NCBI GenBank assembly: GCA_009668205.1
Contig: WJYM01000009.1
Span: forward strand, 124,001-188,000
Direction of reading: 5' to 3'
From: Enterobacteriaceae bacterium RIT691
GTDB lineage: Bacteria > Pseudomonadota > Gammaproteobacteria > Enterobacterales > Enterobacteriaceae
DNA: 64,000 nucleotides
Within the stretch, counting starts at the first letter, position 1. Every line of letters starts with the position of its first letter. Under the pieces are notes generated by a model that saw nothing but the letters and a program-made list of their open reading frames with translations, was not told where the DNA came from and ran no database searches. Made by a program: the position numbers and the translations under genes. Positions 43,417-55,664 of this stretch are shown here, piece by piece.

Positions 43417-44356
43417 TGTAACAAAAAGCCTGCCCCAGGCACTATTTTTGATGGGCCCAACGGCCTCAGGTAAAACCGCGTTGGCGATTGAGCTGCGTAA
43501 AGTTTTGCCCGTAGAGTTGATTAGCGTCGATTCCGCCCTTATTTACCAAGGGATGGATATCGGAACCGCTAAGCCGGATGCGCGTGAGCTAGCCGCTGCA
43601 CCGCACCGGTTGCTGGATATTCTCGATCCGGCGCAGGCTTATTCCGCGGCGGATTTCCGTCGCGATGCGCTGGCCGAGATGGCTGAGATCACCGCAGCAG
43701 GGCGTATCCCGCTGTTGGTGGGTGGTACCATGCTGTATTTCAAGGCGTTATTGGAAGGATTGTCGCCCTTACCGTCGGCAGATCCAGACGTCAGAGCCAG
43801 GATAGAACAGCAGGCAGCAGAGCAGGGATGGAATGCATTGCATCAGCAACTTCTGGAGATTGATCCGGTCGCTGGAGCGCGTATTCATCCAAATGATCCG
43901 CAAAGACTTTCCCGGGCACTGGAAGTTTTTTTCATTTCGGGTAAAACTTTAACGGAACTGACGCAAACGTCAGGAGACGCTCTGCCGTACAAGGTGCATC
44001 AGTTCGCCATCGCCCCGGCGAGCCGTGAACTGCTCCATCAGCGCATCGAGCAGCGTTTTCATCAGATGTTAGCTTCAGGTTTTGAAGCAGAAGTCCGGGC
44101 GCTTTTTGCCCGTGGAGATTTGCATACGGATATGCCTTCCGTTCGTTGTGTGGGATATCGCCAGATGTGGTCATACCTTGAAGGCGAAATTCCTTATGAT
44201 GAAATGGTTTATAGAGGTATTTGCGCCACGAGACAGTTAGCCAAGCGCCAGGTGACCTGGCTGCGCGGTTGGGAAGATGTTCACTGGTTAGACAGTGAGC
44301 AACCGGAGCAGGCGTTCAACGAAGTGTTGAAGGTTGTTAGTGCGGGTAAAAACTGA
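43409..44356 (+). CDS. miaA: tRNA dimethylallyltransferase MiaA
   Basis: A 315-residue enzyme adding a dimethylallyl group to A37 of tRNAs reading UNN codons. It has the P-loop [11 protein letters not shown], the [16 protein letters not shown] motif and RDALAEMA in the DMAPP/tRNA region. The ATG at 43409 overlaps the mutL end by 8 bp, as in E. coli. Confidence 0.97.
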   Translation: MSDVTKSLPQALFLMGPTASGKTALAIELRKVLPVELISVDSALIYQGMDIGTAKPDARELAAAPHRLLDILDPAQAYSAADFRRDALAEMAEITAAGRIPLLVGGTMLYFKALLEGLSPLPSADPDVRARIEQQAAEQGWNALHQQLLEIDPVAGARIHPNDPQRLSRALEVFFISGKTLTELTQTSGDALPYKVHQFAIAPASRELLHQRIEQRFHQMLASGFEAEVRALFARGDLHTDMPSVRCVGYRQMWSYLEGEIPYDEMVYRGICATRQLAKRQVTWLRGWEDVHWLDSEQPEQAFNEVLKVVSAGKN

Positions 44357-44458
44357 ACGTGTAAAATTACGACGTATCGTGCGCAATTTTTCAGAATCGC
44401 AAGGTTCTAAGTACAAGCCCGAAGTTTGTGGGTAACACCCTGAAAACCGTGGGTATAA

Positions 44459-44788
<330 letters not shown>

Positions 44789-44862
44789 GGTTGCTGGCTG
44801 TTTTTCCACGTCGGGGAGCCAGTGCGTTTGGTTCCCCGCTGGTCTTTTAGGAGAGATTACGC

Positions 44863-46143
44863 TTGTTTGACCGTTATGATGCCGGTGAGCAGGCGGTGCT
44901 GGTACACATCTATTTTTCGCAAGACAAAGATATGGAAGACCTTCAGGAGTTTGAAGCCCTGGTCTCTTCCGCCGGTGTCGAAGCAATGCAGGTGATTACC
45001 GGTAGCCGTAAAGCGCCGCACCCAAAGTATTTTGTAGGTGAAGGTAAGGCTGTCGAAATTGCGGAAGCCGTGAAAGCGACGGGGGCATCCGTTGTTTTAT
45101 TCGACCATGCATTAAGTCCGGCCCAGGAACGTAACCTGGAGCGTTTGTGCGAGTGCAGGGTTATTGATCGTACCGGTCTTATACTCGATATTTTTGCTCA
45201 GCGTGCGCGTACCCATGAAGGGAAACTGCAGGTTGAGCTGGCGCAGCTGCGCCATCTGGCGACACGCCTGGTGCGTGGCTGGACCCACCTTGAACGTCAA
45301 AAAGGCGGGATTGGTTTGCGCGGCCCGGGTGAAACCCAGCTCGAAACCGACCGCCGCTTACTGCGCAACCGTATTATGCAGATCCTCTCCCGTCTGGAGA
45401 GAGTGGAGAAGCAGCGAGAGCAGGGGCGTCGTTCACGAACCAAAGCCGATATTCCGACCGTGTCGCTGGTAGGTTATACCAACGCCGGGAAGTCGACGCT
45501 TTTTAACCAGATTACCGAAGCGCAGGTGTACGCAGCAGATCAGCTGTTTGCGACGCTCGACCCAACCCTGCGCCGGATTAACGTCGCGGATGTCGGCGAA
45601 ACCGTGCTGGCAGATACCGTCGGGTTTATTCGCCATCTGCCGCATGATTTAGTGGCGGCGTTTAAAGCCACGTTGCAGGAGACGCGTCAGGCGACGCTGT
45701 TGCTGCATGTGATTGATGCCGCGGATGTTCGCGTGCAGGAAAATATTGATGCAGTGAACGTTGTGCTCGATGAAATCGAAGCCGACGAGATCCCAACGCT
45801 GCTGGTCATGAACAAGATCGATATGCTGGAAGATTTTGAGCCGCGTATCGACAGAGACGAAGAAAACAAACCGATTCGCGTCTGGCTCTCTGCACAGACG
45901 GGAGTGGGTGTACCACTGCTTTTCCAGGCTTTGACGGAGCGGCTTTCCGGTGAGGTGGCTCAGCATACGCTGCGTTTACCGCCGCAGGAAGGGCGTCTGA
46001 GAAGCCGGTTTTATCAGCTTCAGGCGATAGAGAAAGAGTGGATGGAGGAAGACGGCAGCGTGGGCTTAGAAATTCGCATGCCAATAGTCGATTGGCGTCG
46101 CCTCTGTAAGCAAGTACCTGCGCTGACGGACTATGTGGTCTGA
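44863..46143 (+). CDS. hflX: Ribosome-splitting GTPase HflX
   Basis: A 426-residue GTPase that dissociates stalled 70S ribosomes after heat stress. The N-terminal HflX domain has the [14 protein letters not shown] motif. G1 is [12 protein letters not shown] and G3 DTVGFI. TTG is the start, with TAGGAGAG 8 nt upstream, and the length equals E. coli. A GGGGAGCCA/TGGTTCCCC hairpin (44813-44837) lies between hfq and hflX. Confidence 0.96.
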   Translation: MFDRYDAGEQAVLVHIYFSQDKDMEDLQEFEALVSSAGVEAMQVITGSRKAPHPKYFVGEGKAVEIAEAVKATGASVVLFDHALSPAQERNLERLCECRVIDRTGLILDIFAQRARTHEGKLQVELAQLRHLATRLVRGWTHLERQKGGIGLRGPGETQLETDRRLLRNRIMQILSRLERVEKQREQGRRSRTKADIPTVSLVGYTNAGKSTLFNQITEAQVYAADQLFATLDPTLRRINVADVGETVLADTVGFIRHLPHDLVAAFKATLQETRQATLLLHVIDAADVRVQENIDAVNVVLDEIEADEIPTLLVMNKIDMLEDFEPRIDRDEENKPIRVWLSAQTGVGVPLLFQALTERLSGEVAQHTLRLPPQEGRLRSRFYQLQAIEKEWMEEDGSVGLEIRMPIVDWRRLCKQVPALTDYVV

Positions 46144-46223
46144 CAGACAGTTGGCCTGAAGAATCATCGCCTTTATACCCGGCATTATGGGTATACACCG
46201 CATAACAAATATGGAGCATATAC

Positions 46224-47495
46224 ATGGCGTGGAATCAGCCCGGTAACAACGGACAGGACCGCGACCCGTGGGGAAGCAGCAATAACCAAGGCGGCAACTC
46301 TGGGGGAAATGGAAACAAAGGTGGTCGCGATCAGGGTCCTCCTGATCTGGATGATATCTTCCGCAAGCTGAGTAAAAAGCTCGGTGGTTTAGGCGGTGGT
46401 AAAGGCGGATCGGGCGGTGGCAACGCAACGCAGCTGCCGCGCGGCCCTATGGGCGGGCGCATTGTTGGCATTGCAGCCGCCGCGGTGGTGATTATTTGGG
46501 CGGCCACGGGTTTCTACACCATTAAAGAAGCAGAACGCGGTGTGGTGACTCGCTTTGGTAAATTCAGTCATCTGGTTGAACCTGGTCTGAACTGGAAGCC
46601 AACCTTTATCGATGACGTCACGGCCGTGAACGTAGAGGCTGTCCGCGAACTGGCGGCATCTGGCGTGATGCTGACCTCTGATGAAAACGTGGTGCGCGTT
46701 GAAATGAACGTGCAGTACCGCGTTACCGATCCGCAGAAATACCTGTATAGCGTCACCAGCCCGGACGACAGTCTGCGTCAGGCGACCGACAGTGCACTGC
46801 GTGGTGTGATCGGCAAATACACCATGGACCGTATCCTGACTGAGGGTCGTACCGTTATTCGTAGCGATACCCAGCGTGAGCTGGAAGAGACCATTCGTCC
46901 TTACAACATGGGTATCACCCTGCTGGACGTCAACTTCCAGACGGCTCGTCCGCCGGAAGAAGTGAAGGCCGCGTTTGACGATGCGATTGCCGCGCGTGAA
47001 AACGAACAGCAGTACATCCGTGAAGCGGAAGCGTATACCAACGAAGTTCAGCCGCGAGCGAACGGTCAGGCACAGCGTATTCTCGAAGAAGCGCGTGCGT
47101 ATAAGACGCAGACCGTCCTCGAAGCGCAGGGTGAAGTGGCTCGCTTCGCCAAACTTCTGCCGGAATACAAAGCCGCACCGGAAATTACCCGAGAGCGTCT
47201 CTACATCGAGACCATGGAGAAAGTGCTGAGCCATACCCGTAAAGTGCTGGTTAACGATAAAGGCGGCAACAACCTGATGGTGCTTCCGCTCGACCAGATG
47301 CTGAAAGGTGGCAGTGCAACGCCTGCAAAAAAGAGTGACAGCAGTGGCGCTAACAGCCTGTTACGCCTGCCGCCTGCGTCCAGCACCGGCAACAGTGCCA
47401 ACAGTAGCAATGCACCGGCCACAAGCGATGGCGATATCATGGACCAACGCCGCGCTAACGCGCAGCGTAACGACTACCAGCGTCAGGGGGAATAA
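46224..47495 (+). CDS. hflK: FtsH modulator HflK
   Basis: A 423-residue SPFH-family membrane protein that with HflC forms the large periplasmic cage regulating FtsH proteolysis. It has a Gly/Asn-rich cytoplasmic N-terminus, one transmembrane helix (about residues 80-100), the SPFH/Band 7 domain with TIKEAERGVVTRFGKF, a long helix, and a Ser/Ala-rich tail. Two bases separate it from hflC. Confidence 0.97.
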   Translation: MAWNQPGNNGQDRDPWGSSNNQGGNSGGNGNKGGRDQGPPDLDDIFRKLSKKLGGLGGGKGGSGGGNATQLPRGPMGGRIVGIAAAAVVIIWAATGFYTIKEAERGVVTRFGKFSHLVEPGLNWKPTFIDDVTAVNVEAVRELAASGVMLTSDENVVRVEMNVQYRVTDPQKYLYSVTSPDDSLRQATDSALRGVIGKYTMDRILTEGRTVIRSDTQRELEETIRPYNMGITLLDVNFQTARPPEEVKAAFDDAIAARENEQQYIREAEAYTNEVQPRANGQAQRILEEARAYKTQTVLEAQGEVARFAKLLPEYKAAPEITRERLYIETMEKVLSHTRKVLVNDKGGNNLMVLPLDQMLKGGSATPAKKSDSSGANSLLRLPPASSTGNSANSSNAPATSDGDIMDQRRANAQRNDYQRQGE

Positions 47496-47497
47496 CG

Positions 47498-48502
47498 ATG
47501 CGTAAGTCTGTAATTGCGATAATTATCATCGTGCTGGTAGGCCTCTACACTTCAGTATTTGTGGTGAAAGAGGGCGAGCGCGGTATTACTCTGCGTTTCG
47601 GCAAAGTCGTTCGTGACGATGAAAACAAGCCGCTGGTGTTCGCACCGGGCCTGCATTTCAAAGTGCCGTTTATTGAATCGGTGAAAACGCTGGATGCTCG
47701 CATTCAGACCATGGACAACCAGGCCGATCGCTTTGTCACCAAAGAGAAGAAAGACCTGATCGTTGACTCCTACATCAAGTGGCGTATCAGCGATTTCAGC
47801 CGTTACTATCTGGCGACCGGCGGCGGCGACGTCTCCCAGGCCGAGGTTCTGCTGAAGCGTAAGTTCTCTGACCGTCTGCGTTCTGAAATTGGTCGTCTGG
47901 ATGTGAAAGACATCGTGACCGATTCCCGTGGACGCCTGACGATTGAAGTTCGTGACGCACTGAACGCAGGGACCTCCGGTGCCGATGATGAAGTGGCAAC
48001 ACCTGCGGCAGACAGCGCTATCGCTGAAGCGGCGGAGCGTGTGACGGCGGAAACCAACGGTAAAGTACCGGTGATCAACCCGAACAGTATGGCTGCGCTG
48101 GGTATCGAAGTGGTTGACGTACGCATCAAGCAGATCAACCTGCCGACCGAAGTGTCTGATGCAATCTACAACCGTATGCGCGCTGAGCGTGAAGCGGTTG
48201 CTCGTCGCCATCGTTCACAGGGCCAGGAAGAGGCAGAGAAACTGCGCGCTACCGCGGATTACGAAGTGACCAAGACGCTGGCGGAAGCTGAGCGCCAGGG
48301 TCGCATCCTGCGCGGTGAAGGCGATGCAGATTCCGCGAAACTGTTTGCTGATGCGTTCAGCCAGGATCCGGACTTCTACGCCTTTATCCGTAGCCTGCGT
48401 GCCTACGAGAATAGCTTCCAGAGCAACCAGGACGTGATGGTGCTGAGCCCGGACAGCGATTTCTTCCGCTACATGAAGACACCGAACGCTACCACGCGTT
48501 AA
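47498..48502 (+). CDS. hflC: FtsH modulator HflC
   Basis: A 334-residue SPFH protein partner of HflK. The N-terminal anchor (residues 3-20) is followed by VVKEGERGITLRFGKV and a coiled-coil helix with the AxAEREAVARRHRSQGQEE segment. Last gene of the superoperon; a strong terminator follows. Confidence 0.97.
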   Translation: MRKSVIAIIIIVLVGLYTSVFVVKEGERGITLRFGKVVRDDENKPLVFAPGLHFKVPFIESVKTLDARIQTMDNQADRFVTKEKKDLIVDSYIKWRISDFSRYYLATGGGDVSQAEVLLKRKFSDRLRSEIGRLDVKDIVTDSRGRLTIEVRDALNAGTSGADDEVATPAADSAIAEAAERVTAETNGKVPVINPNSMAALGIEVVDVRIKQINLPTEVSDAIYNRMRAEREAVARRHRSQGQEEAEKLRATADYEVTKTLAEAERQGRILRGEGDADSAKLFADAFSQDPDFYAFIRSLRAYENSFQSNQDVMVLSPDSDFFRYMKTPNATTR

Positions 48503-48524
48503 TCTATTCAGTAGTTGTATGTTT

Positions 48525-48555
48525 AAAACCACCGCACTCGCGGTGGTTTTCTTTT
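48525..48555 (+). terminator. Terminator after hflC
   Basis: The stem AAAACCACCGC-ACTC-GCGGTGGTTTT is followed by CTTTT. Confidence 0.9.
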
Positions 48556-48568
48556 ATCAGGATCAACC

Positions 48569-48766
48569 ATGAACTCAACAATCTGGCTGGCGCTCGCGCT
48601 GGTATTAGTCCTTGAAGGCCTTGGGCCAATGCTTTATCCACAGGCATGGCGCAAAATGGTGGCCGCATTGTCGCAGTTGCCGGACCATCTGCTACGTCGC
48701 TTTGGCGGTGGTCTTGTGGTTGCGGGCGTGGTGATCTACTACATGTTGACGAAAACGATTGGCTGA
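48569..48766 (+). CDS. yjeT: DUF2065 inner-membrane protein YjeT
   Basis: A 65-residue small protein with two predicted helices (residues 3-20 and 45-62) and the conserved LVLEGLGPMLYPQAWRKM between them. Its place between hflC and purA matches E. coli. The function is unknown. Confidence 0.9.
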   Translation: MNSTIWLALALVLVLEGLGPMLYPQAWRKMVAALSQLPDHLLRRFGGGLVVAGVVIYYMLTKTIG

Positions 48767-48846
48767 ACAATTAACGAGCGGATTGATTGGATTTTGCCGA
48801 CAAAAAGTGCTGGTCATCATCGAAACCGATGGTAGAATCCATTTTT

Positions 48847-48862
48847 AAGCAAACGGTGATTT
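48847..48862. promoter_or_regulatory. PurR-like operator in the purA leader
   Basis: AAGCAAACGGTGATTT resembles the PurR consensus ACGCAAACGTTTNCNT. It lies 6 bp upstream of the purA start and just downstream of a TAGAAT -10 candidate (48833-48838). Confidence 0.5.
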
Positions 48863-48865
48863 TGA

Positions 48866-50167
<1,302 letters not shown>

Positions 50168-50174
50168 TCATGTC

Positions 50175-50202
50175 AGGGGCGCATTCTTTGCGCCCCTTTG
50201 TT
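50175..50202 (+). terminator. purA terminator
   Basis: GGGGCGCA-TTCTT-TGCGCCCC is followed by TTTGTT. Confidence 0.85.
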
Positions 50203-50306
50203 CCTGTTTTCCCACTTCCCCCGCTTAAATTAATTCACCGCTACCTGGCTGGCTGGTTTATCATCATTAGTAATAACACCCCGATTTTCCCTGCTTTGAG
50301 GTTGAT

Positions 50307-50732
50307 GTGCAGTTAACGAGTTTCACCGATTACGGATTGCGTGCGCTAATCTATATGGCGTCGCTGCCCGAAGGTCAGATGACCAGTATCTCTGAGGTGA
50401 CAGAGGTCTATGGCGTGTCCCGTAATCACATGGTTAAAATTATCAATCAGCTGAGCCGTGCTGGTTATGTTGATGCCGTACGTGGGAAAAACGGGGGTAT
50501 TCGTTTGGGCAAACCTGCGGTGCAGATCCGCGTAGGTGATGTGGTTCGTGAATTAGAGCCACTGACGCTGGTGAACTGTAGCAGTGATTTTTGCCATATT
50601 ACGCCCGCCTGTCGATTGAAACAGGCGCTTGCTAAGGCCGTGAGCAGTTTTCTCAAGGAGCTGGATAACTACACGCTGGCTGATTTGGTTGAAGAGAATC
50701 AACCGCTTTATAAATTATTGCTGGTGGAGTGA
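50307..50732 (+). CDS. nsrR: Nitric-oxide-sensing repressor NsrR
   Basis: A 141-residue Rrf2-family [Fe-S] regulator that represses NO-detoxification genes until NO damages the cluster. It has an N-terminal winged helix ([25 protein letters not shown]) and cluster cysteines in [12 protein letters not shown] (Cys 91, 96, 102). The start is GTG, as in E. coli. It precedes rnr by 38 bp. Confidence 0.96.
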   Translation: MQLTSFTDYGLRALIYMASLPEGQMTSISEVTEVYGVSRNHMVKIINQLSRAGYVDAVRGKNGGIRLGKPAVQIRVGDVVRELEPLTLVNCSSDFCHITPACRLKQALAKAVSSFLKELDNYTLADLVEENQPLYKLLLVE

Positions 50733-50770
50733 CTCATCACTTCACCGGAGCTGACAACGGAGGAACCGCT

Positions 50771-53239
50771 ATGTCACAAGATCCTTTCCAGCAACGCGAA
50801 GCCGAAAAATACGCGAACCCTATCCCGAGCCGGGAATTCATCCTCGATTTCATCTCAAAACGCGAAAAACCCGTCAGCCGTGATGAACTGGCGACAGAAC
50901 TGAAGATCGAAGGTGAAGAACAACTCGAAGCTCTGCGTCGCCGCCTGCGTGCCATGGAGCGCGACGGCCAACTCGTTTTCACTCGCCGCCAGTGTTATGC
51001 GCTGCCCGAACGCCTTGATTTGCTGAAAGGCAAAGTGATTGGTCACCGCGATGGTTTCGGTTTCCTGCGCGTTGAAGGCCGTAAAGACGATCTTTATCTC
51101 TCAAGCGAGCAGATGAAAATGTGCATGCACGGCGATCTGGTGCTGGCGCAGCCGTTGGGCGCAGACCGTAAAGGCCGCCGTGAAGCGCGTATTGTGCGCG
51201 TACTTGAGCCGAGAACCGGGCAGATCGTGGGCCGCTACTTTACCGATGCCGGTATCAGCTTTGTGGTGCCGGACGACAGTCGTCTGAGTTTCGATATTCT
51301 TATCCCACCTGAGGCCGTGATGGGCGCTCGTATGGGCTTTGTGGTGGTGGTCGAGCTGACCCAGCGCCCAACCCGTCGCACCAAAGCCATCGGTAAAATC
51401 GTTGAAGTGTTAGGCGATAACATGGGCACCAGCATGGCGGTCGATATGGCGCTGCGCACCCATGAAATTCCTTACACCTGGCCACCAGAGGTGGAAAAAC
51501 AGATTTCCGGCCTGAAAGAGCAGGTACCTGAAGAAGCCAAAATCGGCCGCGTCGATTTACGCGATCTGCCGCTGATGACCATCGACGGTGAAGACGCCCG
51601 TGACTTTGACGATGCCGTATATTGCGAGAAAAAACGCGGCGGCGGTTGGCGCCTGTGGGTAGCAATTGCAGACGTCAGTTATTACGTGCGCCCACCGACC
51701 CCGCTCGACGCCGAAGCCCGCAGCCGCGGGACTTCTGTGTACTTCCCGTCGCAGGTTGTGCCGATGCTGCCGGAAGTGCTGTCTAACGGCCTGTGCTCGC
51801 TGAATCCGCAGGTTGACCGTCTGTGTATGGTTTGCGAAATGACGATCTCCGCGAAGGGCCGTCTGACGAGCTATACGTTCTACGAAGCGGTGATGAGCTC
51901 CCATGCGCGCCTGACCTACAACAAGGTCTGGCATATCCTGCAGGGCGATCAGGAATTACGCGAGCAGTATGCCCCGCTGGTGAAGCACATCGAAGAGCTG
52001 CATAACCTCTACAAAGTGCTGGATACCTCCCGCGCTGAACGCGGTGGGATCTCGTTTGAAAGCGAGGAAGCGAAGTTCATTTTCAACGCTGAACGTCGCA
52101 TTGAGCGTATCGAGCAGGTACAGCGCAACGATGCACATAAACTGATTGAAGAGTGCATGATCCTCGCCAATATTTCGGCGGCGCGTTTTGTCGAGAAAGA
52201 GAATGAGCCTGCGCTGTTCCGTATTCACGATAAGCCAACCGAAGAGGCGATCACCTCATTCCGTACCGTGCTTGCAGAGCTGGGCCTTGAACTGCCGGGT
52301 GGCAACAAGCCTGAGCCACGCGATTATGCCGAGCTGTTGACCTCCATCGCCGATCGCCCGGATCATGAGATGCTGCAAACGATGCTGCTGCGCTCGATGA
52401 AACAGGCGGTGTACGATCCGGAAAACCGTGGTCACTTTGGGCTGGCGCTGCAGTCGTACGCGCACTTTACCTCGCCGATTCGTCGTTATCCTGACCTGTC
52501 GCTGCACCGGGCGATTAAATACCTGCTGGCGAAAGAAGAGGGGCATAAAGGCAACTCGACGGAGTCCGGCGGCTGGCACTACAGCATGGAAGAGATGCTG
52601 CAGTTGGGTCAGCACTGTTCGATGACCGAACGTCGTGCAGACGAAGCCACCCGTGAAGTCTCTGACTGGCTGAAGTGCGACTTCATGCAGGATCAGGTCG
52701 GCAACGTCTTCCCTGGCGTCATTGCCAGCGTGACCGGCTTTGGTTTCTTCGTGCGCCTGAACGATCTGTTTATCGACGGCCTGGTGCATGTCTCCTCGCT
52801 GGATAACGACTACTACCGCTTCGACCAGATCGGTCAGCGCTTGATTGGTGAATCCGGCGGCCAGACCTACCGTCTGGGTGACCGCGTGGAAGTCCGCGTG
52901 GAAGCGGTGAATATGGACGAGCGCAAAATCGACTTCTCGCTGATCTCCAGCGAACGCGGTCCGCGCAATGTCGGCAAGACCGAGCGTGAAAGAGCGAAAA
53001 AACCGGCAGGCGGCAAATCTGGCGGCAAGCGTCGTCAGGCGGGTAAAAAGGTGAACTTCGAGCCGGACAGTGCTTTCCGCGGCGAGAAAGGTCAGCCTAA
53101 CCAGCCTAAAAAAGTGAAGCCGAAAGCCGCGAAGAAAGAGGCTGCGAGTCAAAAAGCCAGAAAACCGTCAGAAAAAACGCTTAAAATCGCCGCGGCGACA
53201 AAAGCGAAACGCGCTGCGAAGAAGAACGTAGCCGAGTAA
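50771..53239 (+). CDS. rnr: Exoribonuclease R (RNase R)
   Basis: An 822-residue 3'-5' exoribonuclease that unwinds structured RNA and helps in tmRNA maturation and rRNA quality control. It has a helix-turn-helix N-terminus, cold-shock domains, the RNB domain with [12 protein letters not shown] (catalytic aspartates), an S1 domain with [15 protein letters not shown] and a Lys/Ala-rich basic tail. It is nine residues longer than E. coli, mostly in the tail. The start MSQDPFQ at 50771 follows GGAGGAACC. Confidence 0.97.
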   Translation: MSQDPFQQREAEKYANPIPSREFILDFISKREKPVSRDELATELKIEGEEQLEALRRRLRAMERDGQLVFTRRQCYALPERLDLLKGKVIGHRDGFGFLRVEGRKDDLYLSSEQMKMCMHGDLVLAQPLGADRKGRREARIVRVLEPRTGQIVGRYFTDAGISFVVPDDSRLSFDILIPPEAVMGARMGFVVVVELTQRPTRRTKAIGKIVEVLGDNMGTSMAVDMALRTHEIPYTWPPEVEKQISGLKEQVPEEAKIGRVDLRDLPLMTIDGEDARDFDDAVYCEKKRGGGWRLWVAIADVSYYVRPPTPLDAEARSRGTSVYFPSQVVPMLPEVLSNGLCSLNPQVDRLCMVCEMTISAKGRLTSYTFYEAVMSSHARLTYNKVWHILQGDQELREQYAPLVKHIEELHNLYKVLDTSRAERGGISFESEEAKFIFNAERRIERIEQVQRNDAHKLIEECMILANISAARFVEKENEPALFRIHDKPTEEAITSFRTVLAELGLELPGGNKPEPRDYAELLTSIADRPDHEMLQTMLLRSMKQAVYDPENRGHFGLALQSYAHFTSPIRRYPDLSLHRAIKYLLAKEEGHKGNSTESGGWHYSMEEMLQLGQHCSMTERRADEATREVSDWLKCDFMQDQVGNVFPGVIASVTGFGFFVRLNDLFIDGLVHVSSLDNDYYRFDQIGQRLIGESGGQTYRLGDRVEVRVEAVNMDERKIDFSLISSERGPRNVGKTERERAKKPAGGKSGGKRRQAGKKVNFEPDSAFRGEKGQPNQPKKVKPKAAKKEAASQKARKPSEKTLKIAAATKAKRAAKKNVAE

Positions 53240-53247
53240 TTAGCTAA

Positions 53248-53329
53248 CCCCTCTCCCCGGCCCTCTCCCCAGGGGAGAGGGAGAAAAGAACGTTCCCTCT
53301 CCCTGTGGGAGAGGGCTAGGGAGAGGGGC
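53248..53329. repeat. Two inverted GAGAGGG-type palindromic repeats between rnr and rlmB
   Basis: Unit 1 (53248-53284) and unit 2 (53294-53329) are inverted relative to each other. Both are built on CCCTCTCCC...GGGAGAGGG plus an extra GAGAGGG arm. The same element occurs inside dsbD (10264-10303). It is a small dispersed palindromic repeat; transcribed, it would fold into a long hairpin between the two genes. Confidence 0.85.
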
Positions 53330-53366
53330 AAACGATAATTGAACTAACAGGTAACGAGTACCCTTC

Positions 53367-54098
53367 ATGAGTGAAATGATTTACGGCATCCACGCGGTGC
53401 AGGCCCTGCTGGAGCGCGCACCAGAGCGTTTTCAGGAAGTCTTTATTCTTAAAGGCCGTGAAGACAAACGTCTGCTGCCGCTGATCCACGCGCTGGAGGC
53501 GCAGGGGGTGGTCATCCAGCTGGCTAACCGCCAGTTCCTGGATGAGAAAAGCGAAGGTGCCGTGCATCAGGGGATTATCGCCCGAGTAAAAGAGGGCCGT
53601 CAGTATCAGGAAAACGATCTGCCGGACTTGCTCGCGCAGTTCGACAACCCTTTCCTGCTGATCCTCGATGGCGTTACCGATCCGCATAACCTCGGTGCCT
53701 GTCTGCGCAGTGCAGATGCGGCGGGCGTGCATGCGGTTATCGTGCCTCGCGATCGCTCAGCACAGCTGAATGCCACGGCGAAAAAAGTCGCCTGCGGCGC
53801 AGCGGAAAATGTCCCGCTGATCCGTGTGACCAACCTGGCGCGCACCATGCGTCTGTTGCAGGAAGAGAATGTCTGGATCGTCGGCACTGCGGGCGAAGCG
53901 GATCACACCCTGTATCAGAGCAAAATGACCGGTCGTATGGCGCTGGTGATGGGGGCGGAAGGCGAAGGTATGCGCCGTCTGACCCGTGAACACTGTGACG
54001 AACTGATCAGCATCCCGATGGCGGGCAGCGTGTCTTCGCTGAACGTCTCCGTTGCTACGGGTATCTGCTTGTTTGAAGCGGTACGTCAGCGCAGCTGA
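53367..54098 (+). CDS. rlmB: 23S rRNA Gm2251 2'-O-methyltransferase RlmB
   Basis: A 243-residue SPOUT-class enzyme methylating G2251 in the peptidyl-transferase P-loop. It has an N-terminal substrate-binding domain, then the knotted domain with [31 protein letters not shown] and [19 protein letters not shown]. The length equals E. coli. It is the end of the nsrR-rnr-rlmB group. Confidence 0.97.
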   Translation: MSEMIYGIHAVQALLERAPERFQEVFILKGREDKRLLPLIHALEAQGVVIQLANRQFLDEKSEGAVHQGIIARVKEGRQYQENDLPDLLAQFDNPFLLILDGVTDPHNLGACLRSADAAGVHAVIVPRDRSAQLNATAKKVACGAAENVPLIRVTNLARTMRLLQEENVWIVGTAGEADHTLYQSKMTGRMALVMGAEGEGMRRLTREHCDELISIPMAGSVSSLNVSVATGICLFEAVRQRS

Positions 54099-54104
54099 TA
54101 GTTT

Positions 54105-54173
54105 GCCGGGTGGCGGCTTTCGCCTGACCCGGCCTACTTACCTGTAGGCCTGGCAAGCATCGCGCCGCCGGGC
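54105..54173. repeat. Pair of inverted REP elements after rlmB
   Basis: GCCGGGTGGCGGCTTTCGCC...CCCGGCCTAC and, inverted, GTAGGCCTGGCAAGC...GCCGCCGGGC. This is a BIME at the convergent ends of rlmB and the transporter gene. Confidence 0.8.
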
Positions 54174-54179
54174 AATTTC

Positions 54180-55469
54180 TCACTCATCCAGCGATCGTAA
54201 ATGGTCGTCCTTCCTCAGCGTCATCAACGCGAAAATACTCACCAGCGCCGTTGCCATCACGTAATAAGCCGGAATATCCAGATTCCCCGTCTCTTTAATC
54301 AGTCCGGTAATAATCAGCCCTGCACAGCCCGAGAAAATGGCGTTCGACAGGGAATAAGCCAGCCCCAGCCCGGTATAGCGAACTTTGGTCGGGAACATCT
54401 CTGACAACATCGCAGGTCCAGGACCTGCCAGCATGCCCACTAACCCACCGGCAATGAACACCACCAGCGCTTTCACCATCAGGGTGCTGGACTCTGCCTG
54501 CAAAACCTTCAGCAGCGGCAGTGCCAGTGCTAACAGTAAAATCGCGGCGATAACCATGACACGGCGGCGCCCCACTTTATCGCTCAGCATGCCTGCGGGA
54601 ATGATTGTGGCCGCAAAGCCGAGGTTGGATATAACGGCAATCAGCAACGCCTGGTTAAATCCGGTATGCAATGCAGATTGCAGATAAGACGGCATGATCA
54701 CCAGATAGGTATAGCCCGCGGCTGACCACACCATCAGCCGACCAATGCCTGTGACAATCACTTTGAGGGTGCTGCTAAAGTTCGCTTTTACCCCGGTTTC
54801 CGTTTTCTGCTGTTGGACAAAACTCGGCGTTTCTTCCATATGCATCCGCAGCCACAGCGCTACGACGCCCATTGGCAGCGCTAAATAGAATGGAATACGC
54901 CAGCCCCAGTCATGCATGGCTTCCGGGCTCAGCATCGTAGACAAAAGAGCGACAATGCCCGCGCCCGCCAGCAGACCCAGCGCCACGGTGAAAGATTGCC
55001 ATGCACCGTACAAACCGCGTTTTCCCCGTGGAGCGAATTCTGTCATCAACGACACCGCACCACCGTATTCACCGCCCGCAAACAGGCCCTGTAAAATTCT
55101 CAGGCACGTCAGGATCAGTGGCGCTGCGACGCCAATTGTTGCGTATACCGGCACCAGGCCAATCGCTGCGGTTGCCAGCGTCATCAGCACGAGCACCAGA
55201 ATCAGCGTAGGTTTACACCCTATTCGGTCGCCAATCCGGCCGAATATCACCGCGCCGAGTGGGCGGAAGAAGAACGCGACGGCAAAGGACGCGTAGGTAA
55301 GAATAAGGGCAGTGACAGGAGCTTCCCCGTCCAACTGAAAGAAGTTTTTGGCGATAACCGTCGCCAGAAAGCCATACACGGCGAACTCATACCATTCAAT
55401 AAAATTGCCGATAGACCCTGCGATAAGCGCACGCTTATGGGCGCCTGCTGACGTTGATCCTGAGTGCAT
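54180..55469 (-). CDS. MHS-family MFS transporter (metabolite:H+ symporter)
   Basis: A 429-residue major facilitator transporter with 12 helices. It has the family motifs IEWYEFAVYGFLA in the first helix, GRIGDRIGCKPTL in loop 2-3, GLFAGGEYGGAVSLMTEFAPRGKRG and SDKVGRRRVMV. These place it with ProP, KgtP and ShiA relatives, so the substrate is probably a small organic acid or osmolyte; none can be named. The start is uncertain: MHSGSTSAG at 55469 (GGGA 6 nt upstream) or MYKPGF at 55490. E. coli carries yjfI-yjfC in this interval instead. Confidence 0.82.
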   Translation of the reverse strand: MHSGSTSAGAHKRALIAGSIGNFIEWYEFAVYGFLATVIAKNFFQLDGEAPVTALILTYASFAVAFFFRPLGAVIFGRIGDRIGCKPTLILVLVLMTLATAAIGLVPVYATIGVAAPLILTCLRILQGLFAGGEYGGAVSLMTEFAPRGKRGLYGAWQSFTVALGLLAGAGIVALLSTMLSPEAMHDWGWRIPFYLALPMGVVALWLRMHMEETPSFVQQQKTETGVKANFSSTLKVIVTGIGRLMVWSAAGYTYLVIMPSYLQSALHTGFNQALLIAVISNLGFAATIIPAGMLSDKVGRRRVMVIAAILLLALALPLLKVLQAESSTLMVKALVVFIAGGLVGMLAGPGPAMLSEMFPTKVRYTGLGLAYSLSNAIFSGCAGLIITGLIKETGNLDIPAYYVMATALVSIFALMTLRKDDHLRSLDE

Positions 55470-55554
55470 AGAAAATCCCGGTTTGTACATCGCATTAACG
55501 TGTGAATAAATTATTCCACACATAAAACATAAGAAAATTTAAAATTCATCTGGC

Positions 55555-55570
55555 TGTGATGGGCATCACG
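55555..55570. promoter_or_regulatory. CRP-like site between the MHS transporter and aidB
   Basis: TGTGA-TGGGCA-TCACG matches the CRP consensus at nine of ten positions. It lies 95 bp upstream of aidB and 85 bp upstream of the transporter. Confidence 0.5.
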
Positions 55571-55664
55571 AAGCCAGGGGATTCTTTTTTTCAGGGTATT
55601 TCCACGCGCCAAATGACCACTCTCTGACCATACTTATCCCTCAGCTTACTGAAGGAGAAACGCA

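Noticed and set aside
46389..47234. A 281-codon frame antisense to hflK
   Set aside because: Shadow of a strongly coding strand; no start signal, no motif.
55501..55509. A single TGTGAATAA (DnaA box on the - strand) upstream of the MHS transporter
   Set aside because: One isolated 9-mer in AT-rich DNA is expected by chance. There is no second box nearby.
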